DNA of 40,588 bases, from assembly GCA_937925525.1 (NCBI GenBank), contig CALALS010000077.1, positions 1-40,588 of the forward strand, read 5' to 3'. The DNA is from an uncultured Flavobacteriales bacterium. Its GTDB lineage: Bacteria; Bacteroidota; Bacteroidia; Flavobacteriales_E; Vicingaceae. Under the pieces are notes generated by a model, which saw only the letters and a program-made list of their open reading frames with translations, searched no databases and had not been told where the DNA came from. Shown here one piece after another: positions 1 through 9,111 of this stretch. The position numbers and the translations under genes were made by a program. Each line of letters opens with the position of its first letter. Positions within the stretch are counted from its first letter, which is position 1.

Positions 1-130
1 TATCTTCATCATCCGGAGTGGTATAATCGTTTGAAAGCATTTCAATTGTTTCAACATCTGCCTGATAATCTTTTGGAAGTGAGCTCACGTCCAATCCCTG
101 ATCAATCAGTTCCTTAATTTCATATTTCAT
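1..130 (-). CDS. hypothetical protein, 3' end outside window
   Basis: Leftward frame open from an ATG at 130 to the window edge, 43 codons visible (begins MKYEIKELIDQGLDVSS). It starts 18 nt after the stop of the methyltransferase/PP-loop fusion, so it is probably the next gene of the same operon. The visible part is acidic and shows no motif I recognise. The real length is unknown because the stop lies beyond the window. Confidence 0.6.
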   Translation of the reverse strand, partial: MKYEIKELIDQGLDVSSLPKDYQADVETIEMLSNDYTTPDDED

Positions 131-148
131 GATACTGTATTTTTCAAA

Positions 149-1999
149 TTAGTATTTACTTTTCACGCAATGGCCATGCGACATTTTGTATTCATAAAGT
201 TCTTCATCTGTCCAATGGCCATATTTCTTTTGTGCCTTTTCAAGTCGTTCCGGAACGGTTTTGTTTCCAAATATACCTTGGTTTCCTCGAACTCCCTTTT
301 CTTTGAGGCTTGCAATTAATTTTTCACTAGCTCCTGCAGCTGCAGCACCTTCCCAATCTTCCTGCAGGGCAAATTCATGGATCCTTTCAGTTTTTTCCAG
401 TTTATCTTTTTCCAGGCGGACCATTTTCGCATACATTTCTGGCTCAAATCGATATAGCCAAAGAAGTTCCTGCATACTCATAAATGGACAGATCATGCAG
501 TTAGATGGAAGCGGTACTGGATGGCCATATTTTTGAATAATAGCCTGAGCGCCGGCGCGATCAACTCCAAGATCTACGAGCGGATAAACCAGGTTAATTG
601 ATTGTTGCATCCATTTTGGCTGATCTTCCGGATTAGAGATTCTAGTTTCTTCTTTAGCAGCAATTCCAACAATCACATTGATTTTACCATGCGTTTTGGC
701 AAATTCTTTTAGAGCTGCTTTACGGCCAGATTTTTTAGTTTGATAAACCTGGTGCACGTATGAGTCAAGAAAGTTATAAATAGGCTGCAGCTTTAGCGAT
801 ACCGTGCATGATTTAACTCCGCCGGCCATGGGAATAGTTTTGTCGCGCTCATACTTAGCCAACAAGCCACCGCTCCAGGATTCGGTTGCCCATTGATCAG
901 GTTGAAGAAATTCAAAACGAATACCATGTTTTAAGCAAAGGTCCATGACTTTTTTCACATGCTCATAGGTTTGCCGGTGTTCATTGCCGGTATTAGCCAT
1001 GATCACCAAAAAGTCGCCTTTAATATACTTTGCTGCAAATTTTGGATTGTAGATAGCTTCATATAACAAGGCTGTGCTATCCTGGCCACCGCCAAAAGAT
1101 AATACTGTGAGCTCCTTTTTTTCGTTGAGCTCTAAAAGGCGGATTCTCGCGCGTGCGCGTGCGCGAGCTTTAGATTTTCTTTTTTCTGCGGCTGGAGATA
1201 TTGTTTCTTCTATGCTTTCATCAATGAGAATAATATCATCATCCGGATTCCAGGCCCTATTTTTATTTGCCTGGTAAAATGCTTTTGCAAATCCTTCCGG
1301 AGTCATTGATCTAACATTTTTCGTTTCAATAGAGCATCCGCCAAAACGTTGCATAACACTTCCCTGAGCGGATCCTGGTACCGGAGGAATAGGTTTTTTC
1401 TTTGGCATGTTAAATTCACCCCAAAGTCCGGTTTTCTTTGTGTATGTATTGGTGTCTAGTATCAGATCCGCTTCTGCAGCTGTAACATTTTTGCCGTCCT
1501 TTTCTCGGATCTTATCCAATTTGCGTTTTTGAGCTGGAGTAACATTTAGATAACCGGCATACTCGTATGGTTGAAAATATCTAGGTTTTGGAAGATCCGG
1601 AAAAAGCGTGTTTAATCTACCCACCGGATTTTCTATCACCCAAAACCAGGTACCCTCATAATCCGGATCAGTTGGCTCAAATAGATCTACCAAGCGCATG
1701 ACCTGGCGAACAATTTCCATGCTTTCTTCTGTTTGGCCAGCTTCATCCTTTGCTTTGAACCAACGTGCTCCACTACTTGCAAAATCGGTACATGGAGCTG
1801 CAGCTAATATGCCGTCCACGTTCTCGAACATATTCAGGACCATTTCAGCATCTTCCAAAAGATTGATATCCATAAATTCGTCCAGCTGAATATCCCAACG
1901 AATAACATTCCAGCCAGCATCTTCAAATGGTTTTGACCAGGTGCCGGTATAATCAAATAGTGATAATAATGTTCGATATGTCGAAGTATAGTCTGGCAT
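149..1999 (-). CDS. C5-cytosine-methyltransferase-like domain fused to PAPS-reductase-like PP-loop domain
   Basis: 616 residues in two enzymatic halves. Residues 1-255 resemble short phage C5-cytosine methyltransferases: SAM-site motif LLSLFDYTG (11-19), catalytic-type Pro-Cys in AAAPCTDFASSGA (Cys70), ENP motif in VIENPVGR (121-128), and a closing RSMTPEGFAKAF segment. Residues about 300-616 are a PP-loop ATP-pyrophosphatase domain of the PAPS-reductase type: SFGGGQDST near 301-309, SCTVSLK, a CxxC in SNCMICPF and a last Cys five residues from the end, which could bind a metal or Fe-S cluster. An Arg-Ala element (about 278-291) joins the halves. Seen: both motif sets in one frame. Known: C5 methyltransferases modify cytosine; PP-loop enzymes adenylate a substrate. 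Inferred: a DNA base or backbone modification. The target and the product are unknown. The start at 1999 overlaps the helicase stop by 1 nt. Confidence 0.8.
   Translation of the reverse strand: MPDYTSTYRTLLSLFDYTGTWSKPFEDAGWNVIRWDIQLDEFMDINLLEDAEMVLNMFENVDGILAAAPCTDFASSGARWFKAKDEAGQTEESMEIVRQVMRLVDLFEPTDPDYEGTWFWVIENPVGRLNTLFPDLPKPRYFQPYEYAGYLNVTPAQKRKLDKIREKDGKNVTAAEADLILDTNTYTKKTGLWGEFNMPKKKPIPPVPGSAQGSVMQRFGGCSIETKNVRSMTPEGFAKAFYQANKNRAWNPDDDIILIDESIEETISPAAEKRKSKARARARARIRLLELNEKKELTVLSFGGGQDSTALLYEAIYNPKFAAKYIKGDFLVIMANTGNEHRQTYEHVKKVMDLCLKHGIRFEFLQPDQWATESWSGGLLAKYERDKTIPMAGGVKSCTVSLKLQPIYNFLDSYVHQVYQTKKSGRKAALKEFAKTHGKINVIVGIAAKEETRISNPEDQPKWMQQSINLVYPLVDLGVDRAGAQAIIQKYGHPVPLPSNCMICPFMSMQELLWLYRFEPEMYAKMVRLEKDKLEKTERIHEFALQEDWEGAAAAGASEKLIASLKEKGVRGNQGIFGNKTVPERLEKAQKKYGHWTDEELYEYKMSHGHCVKSKY
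1127..1168 (-). repeat. Arg-Ala-rich in-frame repeat, copy 1
   Basis: 42 nt encoding ARARARARIRLLEL, placed exactly between the methyltransferase and PP-loop halves of the fusion protein. It differs from copies 2 and 3 at 7 of 42 positions each. All but one of these changes (Leu for Val) are synonymous. The core at 1148-1165 is strictly alternating pyrimidine-purine. Confidence 0.9.
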
Positions 2000-4900
2000 T
2001 AATCCATACTCAAATAAGATCTTACCTTAACACCATTCTCGCTCAAAATACCCATGGCTTCGTACATTTTCATTTCTGGATGAAATGCATTTACTAGCGC
2101 CGTCCAGGCTTTTTTGTGAGATCTCCAGGTATTATTATAAAATCTCGGAAGATTGTTTAAATCTGTACGATCGCCACCAGTAATGCTTTTTTGCTCAATG
2201 TCAATACCGGCAGTCATGTATTCATTTTCTAGTCCTTTTGGAAGATCTTCAAATTTTAGCTTAGCCGACTTCTTAGCCGGTTTCTTAGCCGGTTCTTTTG
2301 TCTCCAGCTCCAAAACACGGATTCTAGCGCGTGCGCGTGCACGGGCTTTCGCTTTAGCTTTTTGGAGATCTGCAGGCTTCTTTTTATCTGGAGTTTTGGA
2401 AGGTACTTTTTTAACATCATCTACTCTCTTATCAGAAAGCAAATGATTCAGTTTTGCAAATTCAGCAATTCTTTCCGGAATAGATGCTGGTTTATATTTG
2501 GCAGCTGCTCGATCTTTTTCAATTTGCTGAGCAATGCGATCGATATTTTCAGAAGATTCTGCTTCCTGGATCCTTTCGTTAAATCCGTCCAGGTTCTTTT
2601 TTTCTTCTTCAATGTAGGCCTCAATTGCTTTTGGATCTTCCGGAATGCCTCTAGGATCTAAAAACACTTTGCGTTGTCTCTCTAGCTTTCTTAGGCCAGC
2701 TCTAAGATCAACAAAACGGAAAGGATGGGAATATTCGATCGGATTTCCATTTTTGTCTTTTTGATCTCGCATGAGCTTTTCGGAAAGCGTAATGTAAGTG
2801 TTCAAAGATCTTTCGGTACCAGCAGCTTTTGGATTATATTTTTCAACTTTATCAATGGTCCAGGATTTAGATCTGTCAATCATGTTGATTGTTTCAATGA
2901 TATCCTGAGCAATTTTGATATTGTTCTCAAACTCCGATTTTTCCTCCTGGATCTGTTCTTTTTCTTCATCAACTATCATTTGGGCTAATGAGCGCGGATC
3001 TCTAATGAGCTCCTTTTTCAATTCTCCTGGAGAAAATTCTTCTGTACGGAAGAAGTTGGTTTTGCCGTCTCGATTAAAAATGGCATTTATACGAGCTGTC
3101 TTTTCTTCCAGTTTTTGGAAAATGAAAGCGTCCATACTATTCTCTAGCAATGGATTAACAACACGCACAGCTGCAAAAAGATTTCCTTGACGGTGAAGGC
3201 GTCCATAAAGCTGTACCAGGTCGCTTGGATTCCAGTCGATTGTTAGGTTATAAAGCACTGTAGTATATCTCTGCAGGTTCATTCCTTCTCTAATGGATGG
3301 AGATCCAATCAATACTTTAATTCGGTCCTTATCCGGAATAGGATCAAACTCCAATGTTTTTTCATTGAACTTTTGGCCTAAGAATTGATTTTGAATGTTT
3401 TGCTTAGCATCCTTTTGACTTACGCCTTTAGGGCGTTTCATTTTGGCAGATATAATACCTACTTCATGCGGTTTGAAACCTAATTCTTTTACCAGGTATT
3501 CTTTTACAAGTGGAAATAGATCTACTCCTAAGTTCATGTAAATGATTTGTCCAGACATAGGAGTACCCTCAGCATCATGATACTTTTTAACCGTATCAAT
3601 ACACCCCATAGTAAATCGTAGCTTTGGTGAGCTCTCAATGTATTGTTTGTAGTCTGGACGTGGTAAATTACTACATTGGTATAAATAAGGGCTTAAAACC
3701 AGGTTTCTGGCCATATTAACGGCCATTAATGTTCGAGCTCCTGACTTCTCATCCGCTTCTAACATATCCGGATTAACCTGAGCATAAGGAGTAGCGGCTT
3801 CAATTCCATCTGGTTCTTCATCTTCATCCGGAAGATCATAAGTACAAATGGCTTTCAGATCCAAAGATCCTTCAACATAGGCGCGGATATCTTCCATCCA
3901 TGCTTGTTGTTGATCGGTCATTGGGAGTATTGTATTTACCTGTTCATCTTCATTTGCCGGCAAGTATTCACCATCTACCATTCGTCCTTTGTACGGAAGA
4001 ACATACAGATCTGGACGTTTAAGATTTTTGGCTAATCTGTAATCAATGAATCTGAAAATTAGCTTCTGCAGGGATTTAAGGTTGTCAAATCCTTTAAATA
4101 CCTGTTTTCTTACCGGAGTTAAACCGGCGCTAATTACGAGCTCAGTTTCAACATGAACGTATGTGTCAAAGAATCGATTAAGATTATTTAAGTTAGTTTC
4201 ACGCAACTTATTATAAGCAATGATGGAAAGCATTGAGAATACTTCAAGCGGAGAATTGGTGAATGGAGTCGCCGTTAAAAGCAGAACGTTTCGCTCATTA
4301 TTATTTCTAAGAATGTACTGGCTGATCATGAACCCTCTTAATGCGGTTGCAGATGGTTGACCAGAAGTAATTTCATAGTTTTTGAATTGTTTTTCGTTGT
4401 CACCTTTTGTTGTAGATTTAACAGAAGTGAACACTTTTTTCATGGCGTGCGCTTCATCCCAACATGCGTAATCAAATCCAAGGTCCTCAATATTAACCAT
4501 GGTTCCTTCAATTCCTTTTCCAACAAGTTCTTCTAATCTTTCCTGAAAAGATGAAACTTTACGGGCACTCATGGCCATAGGATCTCCCTGTTCTAAAATA
4601 GTTGCAAGCTGTCCAACCAGATCTTGTCGGGTGCTCTCATTAAAGCCTAGATTTGAAAAGCCTTCATACGTCATAACCGAAATGGAGTTTTCCGGTACCG
4701 GCATTATTTCGCCTTTGTCATTTTTCAGCTTATCAATATATTTCTTTGATAAGTTGTAGAGGTCATTGATTGGTATTTGTGGCATTATTTCACCAATTTC
4801 ACTTAGCCACTGCTTATAAGTTTGATTAGGAACTACTACAAATGGACGTTTACAATATCCGGCGTCCATAAATTGTCCGAATTGGAAAATAGCGGCCCAT

Positions 4901-7236
4901 GTTTTACCTACTCCAACTCCGTAAGCGTCACACGCAGCACCTTCATTAAATCCAAATGCGATCGCGTCTCGCTTTTCTTCACGGATCTCCATTGGTTTGC
5001 CCTGATAAAATGCCGAAACATCAAAGGCAATAGGTACTTTGTTATAATCAATTGGAACAAAGCTATTGTACTTCTTGTTCCAGAAGATCTCAATTGCCTC
5101 ACGATCTGAATCTTTAATGCCGGTAGCCAAAAATTGATTGAAAAGGCGATCGCCTTCTGATTTAGCGATTGCTTTTTGACGTTGCCAAACGGTTTCGTCT
5201 GTATCGGATGGCCTTCTGCCTGCCTGCAGGTAAATAGTGTAAATCATTCTCCAGTTCATTCCGCGTTTGAAACGAATAGTGTTTTGATTTTCCTGCATCC
5301 AGTAAATGAAGGCGTCAATAAGAGATAAACTTTGGTAGGTAGCTTTTTGATTATCAGAATAATTTTCTGTTTTCAAAAAATCTGGCTGGCCGTAGTCAGC
5401 TTGCCTTTGAGAAGCCCTTACCTTGAATGGCTTTTCATCTGCCAGCATAGTGATGTAGTAATCGTATGCAAAATCCGATATCGGCTTAATTACTAAACGC
5501 ATTGGATTTTCAAGATCTTCTGATATTCTTAGGCGATTATCGACCAACCTCTGATACATTTCGCCTAATCGATCGCTTTGTGCGTCAAAAACCTCTTGGC
5601 CATATTTCTGAACAATAATGTCACGATCATTTTGTAATTGATCTTGACGTTCATAAACATTTTCAGCAAAATAAAGGTATGCCGGCATGAGATCTCCATC
5701 CAGAAAACAAACTAATCCCTTTTTGATCCATTCAACGGTTTGTTGATCAGTGTGATCAATTTCAGGATTATAGACATCAAGCCATTTTCCGCTTAATCCT
5801 TGACCGATATACCATTTGTACCAAATGAAAACTTTAAGTTCCTCCGGAGAAATGGATCCATTGTATTTTGGATCATTCAAAATGTCGTTGAATGAAAGCA
5901 GGTTAAGGTCGATTGCTGTTTTAGCAGATGCTTTCTTGCTTTCCGATTTTCTCAGAAACTCTTTAGCAATATCGCTTTCGGCGGTTGCAATTGCTTTGTC
6001 AATATTTTCGGATTGTTCTGCAGTGAGCTCCACTTCTGGTTGCTTTTCTTCTTCCGTTTCAATCTCAACATGTTCTTGACTCATGAAAAGGCTTTCCGGA
6101 TCTTGTTGATCAAGCCAGTCCATAGGAACATTGATTTTGTCCAAGTCATTAATATCTCCTTCATAAAGTGTAATTGGTCCACGAAGGCCAGTAGCCGCAT
6201 AAGGTGTTCCAAGGACTTTTTCTTCGTGTTCCTGAAAAATGCTGGTACCAAGTCTCCAAAGATCTGTTGAATCTTCCGGAACTTCTTTTACCGGTGGTGG
6301 CATTTTTTCAATAAGTTTTTCTGCAGTAAAAAGTTCATTTGTGCCTTCTTTTCTGGCCTGGTCCAAAATCTCGGCATTTTCGGCCATCAATTGTGCTGCA
6401 GTATCTTCATCTACTTTTGCCTGGAGCTTTATGTAGTCTTTTACTTCTTTTTCCCATTCAACGCGGCTTTCAGCTTCTAACTTATCGAGCTTTTCTTTAA
6501 AAATCGCATATCCTTTCTCCACTTCCATTTCTGGGTTAGCTCCGTAAATCCCTTTGAGGATGTCGGTATTTTCTTGAACTATGAATAAAGCCTGATCATG
6601 TGTTTTACCCATGCGATCTTCAATCATTTGCATGATGTTTTGGGTAAATGTTTCCCAGGTGTTTTCTTTTTTCTCCGGTTCCTCGGATGGAGCATCTTTT
6701 TTCTGCAGATACAATTTGTATTCTTCCGGATATTGGTCCTTTAGGAAATACTCCATTGATTTTTTGGCATTGTCCGTTATTTGGCGCTGCCACGCTTTAT
6801 TACGCGGCGACCATCTAAACCCACGGCTTTTAATAGCAGATCTTACTTCTGGATCTGGGATATGATCAAAATGGAGTCTTAAACGATCATCTTCCTCATC
6901 AAATTCAATTCTAATTGACTCTAGCTCAATTTCAGAAGGGCCTGATTTTACAATTTGCTGGCGCTTTTCAATCATGGCAATACGTTCCTTTGCCGATCGG
7001 ATGTTTCCGGAAATGTTTTGATTTACATAAGCAGGAATTCCTTTTCTGCCCATAAAATCTCCAGTCATGAGCTTTTCAATTTCCATATTGGAAAACCCCA
7101 TTGCTGCCAGGCCTTCAATGTCGTCTTTGCGCACCAATTTATTGATCTTGTTGTTGCGCTTTCTTTGCGCTTCAAGATCTTTAATCTTTTGTTGTAGCTT
7201 TTCAATAGCCAATGGATCGTTTGATAATATTGCCAT
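1999..7236 (-). CDS. large SNF2-type helicase/ATPase, polyvalent-protein-like
   Basis: 1745 residues. The N-terminus (1-50) is a basic coiled coil. Near 120-160 lies a module with RGFRWSPRNKAWQR, common in plasmid and phage multidomain proteins. The helicase core runs from about 765 to 1360: Walker A variant GVGVGKT (near 772), VVVPNQTYKQW, DEAH in ACWDEAHAM (near 925), LLLTATPFTNSP (near 985), then SIREGMNLQ and QLYGRLHRQGN (near 1315-1350), the motifs V and VI of SNF2-like superfamily 2 enzymes. An Arg-Ala element sits at about 1631-1644, followed by a separate C-terminal domain (about 1660-1745). Likely a DNA translocase working with the N6-methyltransferase two genes upstream; in related elements such domains are often fused, so here the pair appears split. 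The long 160-760 region is mostly helical and unassigned. Confidence 0.85.
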   Translation of the reverse strand: MAILSNDPLAIEKLQQKIKDLEAQRKRNNKINKLVRKDDIEGLAAMGFSNMEIEKLMTGDFMGRKGIPAYVNQNISGNIRSAKERIAMIEKRQQIVKSGPSEIELESIRIEFDEEDDRLRLHFDHIPDPEVRSAIKSRGFRWSPRNKAWQRQITDNAKKSMEYFLKDQYPEEYKLYLQKKDAPSEEPEKKENTWETFTQNIMQMIEDRMGKTHDQALFIVQENTDILKGIYGANPEMEVEKGYAIFKEKLDKLEAESRVEWEKEVKDYIKLQAKVDEDTAAQLMAENAEILDQARKEGTNELFTAEKLIEKMPPPVKEVPEDSTDLWRLGTSIFQEHEEKVLGTPYAATGLRGPITLYEGDINDLDKINVPMDWLDQQDPESLFMSQEHVEIETEEEKQPEVELTAEQSENIDKAIATAESDIAKEFLRKSESKKASAKTAIDLNLLSFNDILNDPKYNGSISPEELKVFIWYKWYIGQGLSGKWLDVYNPEIDHTDQQTVEWIKKGLVCFLDGDLMPAYLYFAENVYERQDQLQNDRDIIVQKYGQEVFDAQSDRLGEMYQRLVDNRLRISEDLENPMRLVIKPISDFAYDYYITMLADEKPFKVRASQRQADYGQPDFLKTENYSDNQKATYQSLSLIDAFIYWMQENQNTIRFKRGMNWRMIYTIYLQAGRRPSDTDETVWQRQKAIAKSEGDRLFNQFLATGIKDSDREAIEIFWNKKYNSFVPIDYNKVPIAFDVSAFYQGKPMEIREEKRDAIAFGFNEGAACDAYGVGVGKTWAAIFQFGQFMDAGYCKRPFVVVPNQTYKQWLSEIGEIMPQIPINDLYNLSKKYIDKLKNDKGEIMPVPENSISVMTYEGFSNLGFNESTRQDLVGQLATILEQGDPMAMSARKVSSFQERLEELVGKGIEGTMVNIEDLGFDYACWDEAHAMKKVFTSVKSTTKGDNEKQFKNYEITSGQPSATALRGFMISQYILRNNNERNVLLLTATPFTNSPLEVFSMLSIIAYNKLRETNLNNLNRFFDTYVHVETELVISAGLTPVRKQVFKGFDNLKSLQKLIFRFIDYRLAKNLKRPDLYVLPYKGRMVDGEYLPANEDEQVNTILPMTDQQQAWMEDIRAYVEGSLDLKAICTYDLPDEDEEPDGIEAATPYAQVNPDMLEADEKSGARTLMAVNMARNLVLSPYLYQCSNLPRPDYKQYIESSPKLRFTMGCIDTVKKYHDAEGTPMSGQIIYMNLGVDLFPLVKEYLVKELGFKPHEVGIISAKMKRPKGVSQKDAKQNIQNQFLGQKFNEKTLEFDPIPDKDRIKVLIGSPSIREGMNLQRYTTVLYNLTIDWNPSDLVQLYGRLHRQGNLFAAVRVVNPLLENSMDAFIFQKLEEKTARINAIFNRDGKTNFFRTEEFSPGELKKELIRDPRSLAQMIVDEEKEQIQEEKSEFENNIKIAQDIIETINMIDRSKSWTIDKVEKYNPKAAGTERSLNTYITLSEKLMRDQKDKNGNPIEYSHPFRFVDLRAGLRKLERQRKVFLDPRGIPEDPKAIEAYIEEEKKNLDGFNERIQEAESSENIDRIAQQIEKDRAAAKYKPASIPERIAEFAKLNHLLSDKRVDDVKKVPSKTPDKKKPADLQKAKAKARARARARIRVLELETKEPAKKPAKKSAKLKFEDLPKGLENEYMTAGIDIEQKSITGGDRTDLNNLPRFYNNTWRSHKKAWTALVNAFHPEMKMYEAMGILSENGVKVRSYLSMD
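2305..2346 (-). repeat. Arg-Ala-rich in-frame repeat, copy 2
   Basis: 42 nt encoding ARARARARIRVLEL in the helicase, between the ATPase core plus helical region and the last ~100-residue domain. It differs from copy 3 at 6 of 42 positions, all synonymous. Lysine/alanine-rich flanks on both sides (KAKAK before, EPAKKPAKK after) suggest an exposed linker. Confidence 0.9.
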
Positions 7237-7247
7237 CTTTCAAATTT

Positions 7248-7676
7248 TTACCAGCAGTAATTTCTATTTCCTAAACTGTCAATCCAGAAGTAGTAATCAT
7301 ACCCCTCTTGGTCAGACAGTAACTTATCTCTATATACCGTGTGTTCTTCACCATTCCATTCACGATATTTTTTCCTTTTAACATGTAATCCGGTATCTTC
7401 ATCTGATACCACAACTACTCTAAATCCTACCTGGTAGGACTTCTTTTTGCGGTCAACATAATATTCGAGCACTTCCAGGCGGCGAAGCAGCTCTTGTTTT
7501 TCCTGAGTTAATTTTTCAACTTCAGCGTGCATGGCCTGATATTCATACCAAAACTCAGTAGCCATATACGTTGCCTGAAATATACCGGCAAGTATGGTTA
7601 TAACAGAAATTGTTGCAACCACTTTACCCCACGCTTTTTGGTACCAGTGCTTTTTATTTGGTTTCTCGTCAGTCAT
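7248..7676 (-). CDS. single-pass membrane protein with coiled coil
   Basis: 142 residues: short basic cytoplasmic N-terminus, one membrane helix at about 18-41, a coiled coil at about 45-72 with regular Leu/Glu spacing, then a soluble C-terminal domain rich in Tyr and Trp. Family not recognised. Its start overlaps the ddrB-ParB stop by 8 nt and it ends 11 nt before the helicase start, so it is made with the DNA-modification operon. It could anchor that machinery to the membrane, which is inference from position only. Confidence 0.7.
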   Translation of the reverse strand: MTDEKPNKKHWYQKAWGKVVATISVITILAGIFQATYMATEFWYEYQAMHAEVEKLTQEKQELLRRLEVLEYYVDRKKKSYQVGFRVVVVSDEDTGLHVKRKKYREWNGEEHTVYRDKLLSDQEGYDYYFWIDSLGNRNYCW

Positions 7677-9111
7677 TTTTAAGTTCTAAAACCCGAATTC
7701 TCGCGCGTGCGCGTGCACGGGCTTTTTTCTTATCTTTCTTTTCAGTTGGCATTTTAAGCTCCACTGGATCCTGTGTAACTCTACCTGAATGCTCTATCAC
7801 TGTTTTATCTTCCGGATCGATTGCATTGATCACGTAAAACTCAAAAGCGGATTCCGGCGTAGGCTGATCACCGAACATTCCGATACTTGCAGATCCTTCA
7901 AATAAAGTTTTATTATAACCTTCAATGGATCCTTTAAAAATTCTTTGCCCTTTTGATAATAGGCGATTCAGATAGGCGGCTTTGTAGTTTATCTTTTGCT
8001 CCCATAAACCGGTCTGCAGCATATAATCTTTAAAATCTAATCCGGAATTAACAATGTTCAGCTGGAGAATAAGCGCCTGGTTAATTGCGTCTTTTAAAGA
8101 TCCTGGATCTAGCTGAGCGTTTTTTGTAAGCACTAACAAACTTGTGATGATAATATTCCTGAATTTTTTGACTCCAGGTTTATTGGAGGCAATTAAAGCG
8201 TTTTCGCTCAGGACCATGGCTGCCAAAAGATTTTCTACAAAATCCTTTCCTACCCTGGTAAATGTTCCATTATCAAAATATGCCGGCAATTCTTGACGGG
8301 TTAATATGTTGCAATTGATCAGCTGCTCAGCTAATTCTTTTTGAGATCTTCTTACTTCAAAAAATTCGCTTGCATTTTCGTACTGGCCAATAATACCAGC
8401 AATGATTTCTGTACATTGGGGAGACGCTTCCAAGATCTTTGATAATTTGATCACTTTATCAAGCATCTTTTCAATTTTCATGCTGCCTTTGTTGTATTTG
8501 GCCATTTCTCCGGTAGTGTATTCCGGAAAGTCGTAATCAAACCTGATTAAGACAGGGTTTTCAAATTGAATGTATTTGTTATCTCTAAAGGTTTCTCCAG
8601 GATATCTTTCGTCTACAACGCTTTCGCCCATTACTACAGACCTGATTGTAGAAGGATTAAAACCAAATCCAGCAGCTTCTTCTACCAGGTACGTTTTATA
8701 GTTGTCATACTTGACCGGATATTCTTCGGCAGCCAACTTCATAGACATGGTACGGTTATTTCCGGAAACAACAAATCCGTCTGTAGTAATTACAGGTGTT
8801 CCGGATTCTTCACGGCTTGTTGAAATAACACGTTCTGGAATTAAGTTCTGAGCATATCCACGTACAGCTGCTTGCGCGGATAGATCTCCAGTATAATTAC
8901 GATCGTTAATATTCTGACCTTTATCAGTTTTAGGATATCCGATAGTGTCACCAAATGAATGATGATTGTGAGAAGCTAAAATATCTTCGAGCTCCACAAT
9001 AGCAAACTGGCCTTTTCTCTGTTCGTTGGTTGGAAGAAACAAATTTATTTCCTTTCCATAGAGAATAGGTCCGCTTACAAATTCCGGTCGGATAGATCCT
9101 ACTTTTTCCAC
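7669..9111 (-). CDS. ddrB-like ParB-superfamily protein with C-terminal Arg-Ala tag
   Basis: 480 residues. The N-terminal ~200 resemble the ddrB-like ParB domain known from polyvalent proteins of phages and conjugative elements: a GNNR motif (117-120, in VVSGNNRTMSMKLA) corresponding to the ParB GxxR nucleotide site, preceded by an N-terminal substrate-like segment. The rest is helical. The Arg-Ala element occupies about 464-477, three residues from the end, so here it is a terminal tag rather than a linker. ParB-superfamily enzymes bind CTP or act as nucleases or ATPases; which applies is unknown. The start is GTG at 9111, whose G is the last base of the preceding TAG stop; no ATG start fits the frame. 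Confidence 0.75.
   Translation of the reverse strand: MEKVGSIRPEFVSGPILYGKEINLFLPTNEQRKGQFAIVELEDILASHNHHSFGDTIGYPKTDKGQNINDRNYTGDLSAQAAVRGYAQNLIPERVISTSREESGTPVITTDGFVVSGNNRTMSMKLAAEEYPVKYDNYKTYLVEEAAGFGFNPSTIRSVVMGESVVDERYPGETFRDNKYIQFENPVLIRFDYDFPEYTTGEMAKYNKGSMKIEKMLDKVIKLSKILEASPQCTEIIAGIIGQYENASEFFEVRRSQKELAEQLINCNILTRQELPAYFDNGTFTRVGKDFVENLLAAMVLSENALIASNKPGVKKFRNIIITSLLVLTKNAQLDPGSLKDAINQALILQLNIVNSGLDFKDYMLQTGLWEQKINYKAAYLNRLLSKGQRIFKGSIEGYNKTLFEGSASIGMFGDQPTPESAFEFYVINAIDPEDKTVIEHSGRVTQDPVELKMPTEKKDKKKARARARARIRVLELKND
7681..7722 (-). repeat. Arg-Ala-rich in-frame repeat, copy 3
   Basis: 42 nt encoding ARARARARIRVLEL at the very C-terminus of the ddrB-ParB protein, followed only by KND and the stop. 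The alternating pyrimidine-purine tract is 7702-7719. Confidence 0.9.

Noticed and set aside
1127..7722. The Arg-Ala repeats as inteins, transposable insertions or assembly errors
   Set aside because: 42 nt is too short for an intein, there are no target duplications or terminal inverted repeats, and synonymous differences between copies rule out a simple copying artefact.
1074..9000. Many rightward frames opposite the large leftward genes
   Set aside because: They lie fully inside genes with clear domains, several read the Arg-Ala repeat backwards, and none has a promoter or recognisable motif.
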